Positions 1 to 4,690 of a stretch of 8,515 nucleotides of DNA are shown here, in pieces. This DNA comes from an uncultured Oscillospiraceae bacterium (lineage in GTDB: Bacteria; Bacillota; Clostridia; Oscillospirales; Ruminococcaceae). Position numbers and translations under genes: made by a program. The first letter of the stretch is position 1. Each line of letters begins with the position of its first letter. The DNA lies in assembly GCA_900556525.1 (NCBI GenBank), contig USOZ01000059.1:1-8515 (forward strand), in the 5' to 3' direction. Under the pieces are notes generated by a model. That model worked only from the letters and a program-made list of their open reading frames with translations. It had not been told where the DNA came from and ran no database searches.

Positions 1-40
1 CGAACACGGTCAGGATCGACTATGACAACTCCCACACAAG
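1..40. repeat. 40-bp perfect direct repeat, copy 1, at the window edge
   Basis: These 40 bases are identical to 513-552, and identity stops abruptly at 41 versus 553. In copy 2 the bases belong to the plus-strand sbcD C-terminal fragment and encode PNTVRIDYDNSHT. Here they are joined directly to an sbcD middle fragment on the opposite strand. The copy begins at the first base of the window, so its true left extent cannot be seen. An exact short repeat at a sequence end is typical of an assembly-graph overlap, but a real duplication cannot be excluded. Confidence 0.9.
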
Positions 41-267
41 TGGTGCGCGACCAGCACGTTCCGCTCCCTGCTGTCGGGCTGCGCCTTATCGAGAATGACT
101 CTCACTGCGTCCTCATAGGTCTCTATCTTCTCCTCCGGGAAAAAGTGTCTGACCTGTGATGCCTTCACAAACGGCAGGAGGTAAACGTTCAGCTTGCCGA
201 AGGCGTCCTCGAGAACCTGTCTGTAGAGCACGCCTTCATACTTTCCGGCAATATGGATTCCGCTGTT
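41..267 (-). pseudogene. sbcD: sbcD middle fragment (exonuclease subunit D), scrambled
   Basis: The minus strand stays open with no native start or end. It reads NSGIHIAGKYEG, then KLNVYLLPFVKAS, TYEDAVRVIL and RNVLVAHH. This is the middle of the SbcD metallophosphatase domain, from just after the GNHD motif to the LxxHQ histidine motif. It aligns with residues 99-174 of the sbcD copy at 567-1292 but is clearly divergent (LPFVKAS versus LPFIKPA), so it comes from a second sbcD gene or another genome. The DNA is visibly richer in GC than the rest of the window. At about 40 the expected HQF is cut to HH and runs into the inverted sequence of the 40-bp repeat. At about 267 it meets the plus-strand C-terminal fragment. 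No start codon or ribosome binding site supports it as a working gene. Confidence 0.8.
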
Positions 268-296
268 GAAATATTCGCTGGACGAGGCTGGGAGTG
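267..296. repeat. 30-bp perfect inverted repeat, left arm
   Basis: The arm is the exact reverse complement of 578-607, with mismatches on both flanks (266/608 and 297/577). Both arms encode KYSLDEAGS in the sbcD frame, one on the plus strand and one on the minus strand. Identity includes the wobble positions of every codon, which suggests both arms were copied from one molecule and not from two diverged genes. Confidence 0.92.
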
Positions 297-512
297 AAAA
301 GTCGGTTCCCCTCGTTACAATCGGAGAGAAGGGAGAGGTCGATATCCGTCTGCTGCCCCTAAAACCTTTCAGGGATCTGCGGCATATCCGGGGAAAGCGG
401 GATCAGCTTCTGGACCCTGCCCATATCGAGTCGCCGGAGGATTATATCTATGTGACATTGACGGACGAGGACATCATGGACGATGCCATGGGAATCTTCC
501 AGCAGTATTATC

Positions 513-552
513 CGAACACGGTCAGGATCGACTATGACAACTCCCACACAAG
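513..552. repeat. 40-bp perfect direct repeat, copy 2
   Basis: Identical to 1-40. This copy is in coding context, inside the plus-strand sbcD C-terminal fragment, so it is the natural copy. The copy at the window edge is the displaced one. Confidence 0.9.
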
Positions 553-566
553 GGCGATCGAGCAGG

Positions 567-1292
567 TCACGGTTGCACACTCCCAGCCTCGTCCAGCGAA
601 TATTTCAGGGGAGAGCCCGAGTAGCGCACTTCCTCCCGTCCTACTCTCTGGGGCGAGTGGATGTGTCCGAGCGCAACATAATCAAAATCGTCAAACACGC
701 TGACATCAACATTATCCGAGCCTCCGACAGAAATATCCTCAGACTCAGACTTCTGCGCACCCGTAACAAACTGATGAGTCAGCAGAATGTTCATATTACT
801 CTTGTTTATGCACATTTTTTCAACAGCTATTCTAAGAGCGTCGGTATAGCTTTCGATTTCCTCATCGTAAAAGCAGGCTCGAACGTTTGCGGGCTTGATA
901 AACGGGAGCATATAAACGTCAGCCGTCCCATGCTCGTCTGTGAGTGAAAAAGGCTTTATTTCACCGTTGTAAACAGGTGAAATATGTATCCCGCTCACGC
1001 CGATAAGACGGTTTGCGAACGCTAGCCTTTCGGGAGAATCGTGGTTTCCGCTGATGATGAAAACCTGCGTTTTCAGCGCGGCAAGCTGAACCAAAAAATC
1101 ATCAAAAAGCTCCACCGCCTCTGCGGACGGCACAGCCTTATCATAAACGTCTCCCGCAATAAAAACGCCGTTAGGCGCTTCTTTCTCGATTATCCCGATT
1201 ATCTGTGCTAAAACGTACTTCTGATCCTCGATCATTGAGAACTCGTTGACTCGTTTTCCAAGATGCAAGTCCGAAAGGTGGACAAATTTCAT
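567..1292 (-). CDS. sbcD: Exonuclease SbcD, C-terminally truncated
   Basis: SbcD is the Mre11-type Mn-dependent nuclease of the SbcCD complex, which opens DNA hairpins and protein-blocked ends in the cytoplasm. All metallophosphatase motifs are present: DLHLGK (D8, H10), GDVYDK (D48), GNHDSPERL (N83, H84, D85), LLTHQFV (H173) and GHIHSPQ (H210, H212), then YSGSPLKYS. The ATG at 1292 is chosen because AGGGGG lies just upstream and the family starts with MKFVHLSDLHLG; a longer reading to 1436 runs into the terminator and pduL. The frame ends at residue 241, whereas family members are usually about 370-420 residues, so the capping domain is missing. Codons from the GHIHSPQ motif onward turn richer in GC, so the last ~25 residues may already belong to the foreign segment. 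sbcC, normally next, is not in view. As written, the product would probably not work. Confidence 0.88.
   Translation of the reverse strand: MKFVHLSDLHLGKRVNEFSMIEDQKYVLAQIIGIIEKEAPNGVFIAGDVYDKAVPSAEAVELFDDFLVQLAALKTQVFIISGNHDSPERLAFANRLIGVSGIHISPVYNGEIKPFSLTDEHGTADVYMLPFIKPANVRACFYDEEIESYTDALRIAVEKMCINKSNMNILLTHQFVTGAQKSESEDISVGGSDNVDVSVFDDFDYVALGHIHSPQRVGREEVRYSGSPLKYSLDEAGSVQP
578..607. repeat. 30-bp perfect inverted repeat, right arm
   Basis: Reverse complement of 267-296. It forms the last native codons of the minus-strand sbcD. Immediately past it (toward lower coordinates) the minus-strand frame reads V-Q-P and stops. Confidence 0.92.
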
Positions 1293-1304
1293 GTTTCCCC
1301 CTAT

Positions 1305-1332
1305 AAAAAAACTGCCCGAATAAATCGGGCAG
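1305..1332 (-). terminator. Rho-independent terminator after pduL
   Basis: On the minus strand an 8-bp stem, CTGCCCGA/TCGGGCAG (1325-1332 with 1312-1319), has a 5-nt loop and runs straight into six T residues (1310-1305). It lies 15 bases past the pduL stop codon. Only about a dozen bases separate the T tract from the sbcD start, and these hold the sbcD ribosome binding site. Confidence 0.88.
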
Positions 1333-1347
1333 CAGTATGTATTAAAC

Positions 1348-1929
1348 TTAAAGTTCCTTGATAATTTCGCCCATAAGGTTTGCGGAAGCGGAAATTGCGT
1401 TTGATTCGTCGGTGTCAATGTGCATTGCGTCGGCAAATTTATCGCTTACTCTTACAACAACATCACCGAGAATAGCGGTTCTGCCGTTCGTTTCAGCCTT
1501 TACCCAGACAATGTCCTTATTCTTCAGACCGAGCTTTTCAGCGGTTTCGGGAATCATATGAATGTGGCGCTTCGCAACGATAACGCCTTCGCTGATTTCG
1601 ATTTCGCCCGCCGGTCCGATGATCTTACATCCGGGAGTACCCGCAATGTCGCCGGATTCACGAATAGCGATCGGAATACCGATAGAACGTGCGTCTGTAG
1701 CGGAAAGCTCGACCTGCGTTGCAGGACGTACAGGTCCGAGAATGGATACGTTTGCAAGTTCCTTCTTCGGTCCTACAATTGTAACTCTTTCCTCACACGC
1801 GAACTGACCAGGCTGAGAAAGATCCTTCTTCTTTGTAAGCTGCGCACTCTTTCCGAATAACGCTTCAAGCGCTTCCTGCGTAACATGAACGTGACGCGCA
1901 GAAGTTTCGATTAAAATTTTGTTGGACAT
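1348..1929 (-). CDS. pduL: PduL-type phosphate acyltransferase (phosphotransacylase)
   Basis: PduL enzymes interconvert acyl-CoA and acyl-phosphate, the step before an acyl kinase makes ATP. Residue spacing matches the two-zinc active site described for the family: H13, H15 (RHVHV) and E74 for one zinc, H122, H124 (KRHIHM) and H170 (AMHID) for the other, and R68 (GPVRPATQVE) for the phosphate. The protein has 193 residues and starts directly at the catalytic fold, without the N-terminal encapsulation peptide of microcompartment PduL. No shell-protein gene is nearby, so a cytosolic housekeeping role, perhaps replacing Pta, is inferred. Whether the substrate is acetyl- or propanoyl-CoA cannot be told. 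The start at 1929 has a clear GGAGG seven bases upstream. A strong terminator follows the gene. Confidence 0.93.
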   Translation of the reverse strand: MSNKILIETSARHVHVTQEALEALFGKSAQLTKKKDLSQPGQFACEERVTIVGPKKELANVSILGPVRPATQVELSATDARSIGIPIAIRESGDIAGTPGCKIIGPAGEIEISEGVIVAKRHIHMIPETAEKLGLKNKDIVWVKAETNGRTAILGDVVVRVSDKFADAMHIDTDESNAISASANLMGEIIKEL

Positions 1930-1968
1930 ATTTAAACCTCCGTAAAAATTGATAACTTCTTAAAAAGC

Positions 1969-2076
1969 TCAATATAAAAACGCCTGTAAAATTATCCCTA
2001 TCGTCATTATGACCGCGATGCAAAGCGCAACAGCCCTGAACACCGCAGAGAGCTTTTCCCTATCCTTGTTTTTCAT
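1969..2076 (-). CDS. 35-residue single-pass membrane microprotein
   Basis: A small open frame lies between divIC and pduL. It begins MKNKDREKLSAVFR and continues with a hydrophobic helix (AVALCIAVIMTIGIILQ, about residues 15-31), ending AFLY and TGA. A charged N-terminus followed by one hydrophobic segment predicts a single membrane pass with the N-terminus inside. GGGTGAA precedes the ATG at 2076. The start is 18 bases beyond the divIC stop, with no promoter or terminator between, so co-transcription with divIC is likely. I do not recognise a family. Its place next to a divisome gene makes a membrane or division accessory role possible, but that is inference. Such a short frame could also be chance. 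Confidence 0.55.
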   Translation of the reverse strand: MKNKDREKLSAVFRAVALCIAVIMTIGIILQAFLY

Positions 2077-2094
2077 AACTTCACCCGCTCCGAC

Positions 2095-2397
2095 TTAGTT
2101 TGTCGGGACAAAATAATATATTTTTTCGTCGGGATACGAATATTCAAGCTCGTCCCTGGCGATTTCCTCGATATAATCTATACGATATTCCTCATTTGCG
2201 TAACGTTCAAGCTGCTCGTTCTGAGTTTTAAGCTGAGATAATTTCGACGAAAGCTCGTCGTATTCCGTTGACTTCTGAGCAATAGAAACTTGAATTGAAA
2301 CGAGATTGATAACGGCATAAATAAGTACGGCTACCGCGATAATTCCCGCAAAAAAGGAACGCTTATGCTTTTTTTCTGACTTTTGCTTTGATAACAC
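2095..2397 (-). CDS. divIC: Septum formation initiator, DivIC/FtsB family
   Basis: DivIC pairs with FtsL at the division septum and regulates peptidoglycan synthesis there. The protein has a basic cytoplasmic tail (SKQKSEKKHKRS), one membrane helix (FFAGIIAVAVLIYAVINLVS), a coiled coil (about STEYDELSSKLSQLKTQNEQLERY) and the conserved end ARDELEYSYPDEKIYYFVP. I prefer the GTG at 2397 (100 residues) because GGTGAGG lies six bases upstream. A GTG at 2409 would add four residues but has a poorer binding site. Either way the start lies inside yabQ (35-bp overlap from 2397), so translation is probably coupled. The yabP-yabQ-divIC order is the one known from Bacillus and Clostridium. Confidence 0.9.
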   Translation of the reverse strand: MLSKQKSEKKHKRSFFAGIIAVAVLIYAVINLVSIQVSIAQKSTEYDELSSKLSQLKTQNEQLERYANEEYRIDYIEEIARDELEYSYPDEKIYYFVPTN

Positions 2398-2923
2398 TTC
2401 GTTCCTCACCGCCTACTTCACCCATATTACTAATACTATTATTATACACTATATCCCGCCGCCTTTTCAAGGGTAATCGTACTTTTTCTGCAATTTTTTT
2501 GCTTTTTCGGCAAATTGTACCAAATAGCGGTGATGCTTTTTGTTGTATTGCACGAAAAATTTTCTTCAATGGCTTCAGAACAATTTTGTTCATAAGTTTC
2601 AAAACTGCGAACAAAATCTTTCGTATCAATTCGGCAGCAAACCGCGTCAGATACCCTAAAGTGAAGTGATAAACAGCAGCTCCGAACAGCGCGGAAAGCA
2701 GATAATACAGCCGAAACGCGCCCAGTCCTATTTCAACCGAAAAGCAGAAGAGTACAAACGCCGCAAACGGAATAAAAATAATATCTTCGATATTCACAAG
2801 CAGCTTCGGGTGTCTGAACATAATCCGCAATATCCTGAACAGATCATACGCTAATCCCAGAAAGAAGCCAATCAGTGCAAACTGGCCGAGCTGTGCCAGA
2901 ACATCATGTGTCGTTTCAAACAT
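2363..2923 (-). CDS. yabQ: Spore cortex biosynthesis protein YabQ
   Basis: YabQ is an integral membrane protein of the outer forespore membrane required for spore cortex formation in Bacillus. This 186-residue protein has the family N-terminus: a hydrophobic helix with GFFLGLAYDLFRILR (about residues 19-33), then further hydrophobic segments around 48-66 and 70-92. A strongly basic tail from about residue 100 holds LPLKRRRD. The start at 2923 has CAGGT upstream and lies five bases past the yabP stop. The last ~12 codons overlap divIC. Presence of the gene argues that the organism can sporulate. In Bacillus the yabP-yabQ pair is expressed under sigma-E; here that is only inferred. Confidence 0.88.
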   Translation of the reverse strand: MFETTHDVLAQLGQFALIGFFLGLAYDLFRILRIMFRHPKLLVNIEDIIFIPFAAFVLFCFSVEIGLGAFRLYYLLSALFGAAVYHFTLGYLTRFAAELIRKILFAVLKLMNKIVLKPLKKIFRAIQQKASPLFGTICRKSKKIAEKVRLPLKRRRDIVYNNSISNMGEVGGEERSVIKAKVRKKA

Positions 2924-2928
2924 AGCGT

Positions 2929-3189
2929 TTACCTGAACAGACGGCTTATCACATTTCCGGGAATATGCTGACCCTCGGAAATATAGCTTATTTCGTCAAT
3001 TTTCCCGCGAAGCTCAAAATCTCCCGTCGTCATGTCAAGCATACCGACTTCAAGACCGCTTCCGCGTATCATCAGATCGCCGCTTTCCGTGTAAACGGCT
3101 ATCTCATTTTCACCGAAGCTCTGGGTACTTTTTACTCCGCTCATGCGCAGATATTCTCGATTTTCCAAGATAAGGCTATGTTTGTTCAT
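2929..3189 (-). CDS. yabP: Sporulation protein YabP
   Basis: YabP is a small sporulation protein of the YabP/YqfC family, needed with YabQ for spore development in Bacillus; its biochemical role is unknown. Family marks are LILENREYLRMSGVKSTQSF, then EIAVYTESGDLMIRGSGL and LRGKIDEISY, consistent with a compact beta-rich fold. The ATG at 3189 (86 residues) is preferred over a GTG two codons earlier because GAGGTG sits at the right distance for the ATG. A 9-bp dyad ends exactly where this binding site starts. The stop is five bases before yabQ. Confidence 0.9.
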   Translation of the reverse strand: MNKHSLILENREYLRMSGVKSTQSFGENEIAVYTESGDLMIRGSGLEVGMLDMTTGDFELRGKIDEISYISEGQHIPGNVISRLFR

Positions 3190-3198
3190 AAGCACCTC

Positions 3199-3221
3199 GA
3201 ATATGTACAGATTACATATTC
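3199..3221. promoter_or_regulatory. 9-bp perfect dyad upstream of yabP
   Basis: GAATATGTA (3199-3207) is the exact inverted copy of TACATATTC (3213-3221), with a 5-base spacer. On the minus strand the dyad lies directly before the GAGGTG binding site of yabP, in the ~70-base gap after rqcP. It may be a protein operator or an RNA hairpin affecting yabP translation. Just upstream, on the minus strand at 3230-3224, is CATAAAT, which resembles a sigma-E -10 element, but a matching -35 is weak, so that promoter is only a suggestion. Confidence 0.5.
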
Positions 3222-3260
3222 ATATTTATGTGCTTTTCGGGACAAATAGAACCGCTCCGT

Positions 3261-3500
3261 TTAAATTATTGAATAAAGTTCCGAAGCGCCGTCTTTTCCG
3301 ACAACTTCAACAACTTTCATTACCTTTACTTTAAGCGGTGTTTTACCCATATTTATTTCAATTTCATCGCCCACCTTAACATCGTATGACGCGCGGACGA
3401 TTTTACCGTTGACGCTGATTTTATCCGCGTCACAGGCTTCATTCGCAACCGTTCTGCGCTTTATAAGACGCGAAACCTTGAGATATTTGTCGAGCCGCAT
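3261..3500 (-). CDS. rqcP: RqcP (YabO), S4-domain ribosome quality-control factor
   Basis: RqcP binds obstructed 50S subunits and works with RqcH to add C-terminal alanine tails to stalled nascent chains. The 79-residue protein is essentially one S4 RNA-binding domain: MRLDKYLKVSRLIKRR at the start, then ACDADKISVNGKIVRASYDVK and VGDEIEI. It has the usual length of the family and the usual place before yabP. The start at 3500 has AAGGAG six bases upstream. The binding site follows directly on the terminator of hup, leaving no room for a normal promoter, so expression may come from read-through or from a promoter inside hup. Confidence 0.92.
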   Translation of the reverse strand: MRLDKYLKVSRLIKRRTVANEACDADKISVNGKIVRASYDVKVGDEIEINMGKTPLKVKVMKVVEVVGKDGASELYSII

Positions 3501-3520
3501 ATATTTCTCCTTTCAAAATG

Positions 3521-3556
3521 AAAAACGGACTGTCAAGCCGATGCCCTCACAGTCCG
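3521..3556 (-). terminator. Rho-independent terminator after hup
   Basis: On the minus strand an 8-bp stem, CGGACTGT/ACAGTCCG (3556-3549 with 3533-3526), has a 15-nt loop and is followed by five T residues. It lies just past the hup stop codon and about 20 bases before the rqcP start. It probably sets a high hup to low rqcP ratio instead of ending the operon fully. Confidence 0.82.
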
Positions 3557-3577
3557 CCGTATTCAATAAACAGTCAA

Positions 3578-3853
3578 TTACTTAGCAACTGCATCCTTTA
3601 AAGCTCTGCCAGCCTTGAAAGCGGGAACCTTTGCGGAAGCAATAGCGATCTTTTCCTTTGTGCGGGGGTTGATACCTTCACGAGCCTTGCGCTCACGAAC
3701 CTCGAAAGTGCCGAAGCCTACGAGCTGAATCTTATCGCCCTTTGCAAGAGAATCAGTAATAGTATCGATTACTGCGGAAAGCGCTGCGTCAGCGTCCTTC
3801 TTTGTGAGTCCAGCCTTTTCTGCTACTGCTGTAATAAATTCTGCCTTTGTCAT
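3578..3853 (-). CDS. hup: DNA-binding protein HU
   Basis: HU is a small dimeric nucleoid protein that binds and bends DNA with little sequence preference. The 91-residue sequence is of full family length: helical N-terminus [16 protein letters not shown], then the signature [20 protein letters not shown] with the intercalating proline P63, and the end [14 protein letters not shown]. The start at 3853 has a strong GGAGG seven bases upstream, and codon choice looks like that of a highly expressed gene. It begins 42 bases after mazG and ends in its own terminator, so it may also have its own promoter; the AT-rich gap holds AAACCGGTTT and TATATT but no convincing pair of boxes. HU between mazG and rqcP differs from the Bacillus order. 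Confidence 0.97.
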   Translation of the reverse strand: MTKAEFITAVAEKAGLTKKDADAALSAVIDTITDSLAKGDKIQLVGFGTFEVRERKAREGINPRTKEKIAIASAKVPAFKAGRALKDAVAK

Positions 3854-3895
3854 TTTTAAACCTCCAAAAATAATATAAACCGGTTTTACGGATAA

Positions 3896-4690
3896 TCAGA
3901 CCGAGTAATCCTTCGCTTTCTCCCAAAACGAGTTTATTTCCTTGCGAGATAGCTCTGAAAAAGCCTTATCTTCTTTTTCAATCAAAGCCTCAAGTCCGCT
4001 AAACTGTATTATAAACTGATTTATCGCAAATGTCAAGGCTTTTTCACTATCTTTTTTCAAAAATCTTGCTAAGTTTGTGCAGGAAAACAAAATATTACCT
4101 AATTCTTCCTCTATTTTTATATCGGTTTGTGTTAAAACCGCCTTTTTAAGAGCATTTACGCTGTTTTCAAGATCAATAAGAATAGTTTTATCATCTCCGC
4201 AGTCAAGACCCGCGTTCGCCGCCCTTTTGAGCACCTTTTCGCCTCTTGTGAGCGCGGGAAGCAGTTTCGGAACACTTTTCAAGCGGTCGGTCACGCTGTT
4301 TTCTTGTTTGGATTTGCTCTTGAGCGCGTCCCAATTTTTAAGTACCTCATCGGGCGTATCGGCTTTTACGCTGCCGAAAACGTGAGGGTGGCGATAGATC
4401 AGCTTCTTGCATATCCCGTCCGCGACATCATCGAAATCAAACGACCCCTGCTCCGCTTCAAGCTCGCTGTGAAAAACGACCTGAAGCAATAAATCGCCCA
4501 GTTCTTCCTTTAAATTATCGGGATTTTCACTGTCGATTGCCTCGGCTACCTCGTACGCTTCCTCGAGTACGTCACGGCGGATAGATTTGTGATTCTGCTC
4601 TCTGTCCCAAGGGCAGCCGTGATCGCTGCGCAGTTCTTTCATAATAAGGCGTAAATCGTCGATATTATACTTTTCCTTGAATTCAAACAT
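3896..4690 (-). CDS. mazG: Nucleoside triphosphate pyrophosphohydrolase MazG
   Basis: MazG hydrolyses NTPs and dNTPs to monophosphate and pyrophosphate, clearing aberrant nucleotides. This 264-residue protein has two MazG domains. The first carries the standard marks: CPWDREQ (26-32), EEAYE (43-47), EELGD (62-66) and YRHPHVFG (99-106). The second (about 147-264) keeps the outline EEELGNILFSCTNLARFL, but the EExxE acid cluster is replaced by ENSVN (175-179) and the ELGD aspartate is N199. The start at 4690 has AAAGGA upstream and fits the family; a reading to 4738 would come from the adjacent repeat. The ATG overlaps the end of the spoVB frame by 8 bases, suggesting coupled translation. The Bacillus homologue yabN has the same place. 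Confidence 0.93.
   Translation of the reverse strand: MFEFKEKYNIDDLRLIMKELRSDHGCPWDREQNHKSIRRDVLEEAYEVAEAIDSENPDNLKEELGDLLLQVVFHSELEAEQGSFDFDDVADGICKKLIYRHPHVFGSVKADTPDEVLKNWDALKSKSKQENSVTDRLKSVPKLLPALTRGEKVLKRAANAGLDCGDDKTILIDLENSVNALKKAVLTQTDIKIEEELGNILFSCTNLARFLKKDSEKALTFAINQFIIQFSGLEALIEKEDKAFSELSRKEINSFWEKAKDYSV

Larger units (their letters stand above)
266..577 (+). pseudogene. sbcD: sbcD C-terminal fragment, opposite strand to sbcD
   Basis: The plus strand reads KYSLDEAGSEKSVPLV, then EVDIRLLPLKPFRDLRHIRG, SPEDYIYVTLTDED and NTVRIDYDNSHTRAIEQV. This is the part of SbcD that follows the conserved SGSPLKYS motif: the capping region with the LPLKP-R-RxIRG signature. No start codon with a ribosome binding site precedes it; the first 10 codons come from the 30-bp inverted repeat shared with the minus-strand sbcD. 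The native reading is lost near 570, and the last ~50 residues of a full SbcD are absent. Read from the minus-strand sbcD at 578, this segment would continue that protein in frame if it were inverted. It is GC-rich like the 41-267 fragment and may share its source. Confidence 0.8.

Noticed and set aside
1293..1436. 48-residue N-terminal extension of sbcD
   Set aside because: It covers the pduL terminator and the pduL 3' end. The family starts at MKFVHLSDLHLG, and the AGGGGG site fits the ATG at 1292.
3854..3895. Promoter for hup using TATATT and the AAACCGGTTT palindrome
   Set aside because: The -35 candidate is weak and the implied start would fall in the binding site. A promoter further up inside mazG is equally possible.
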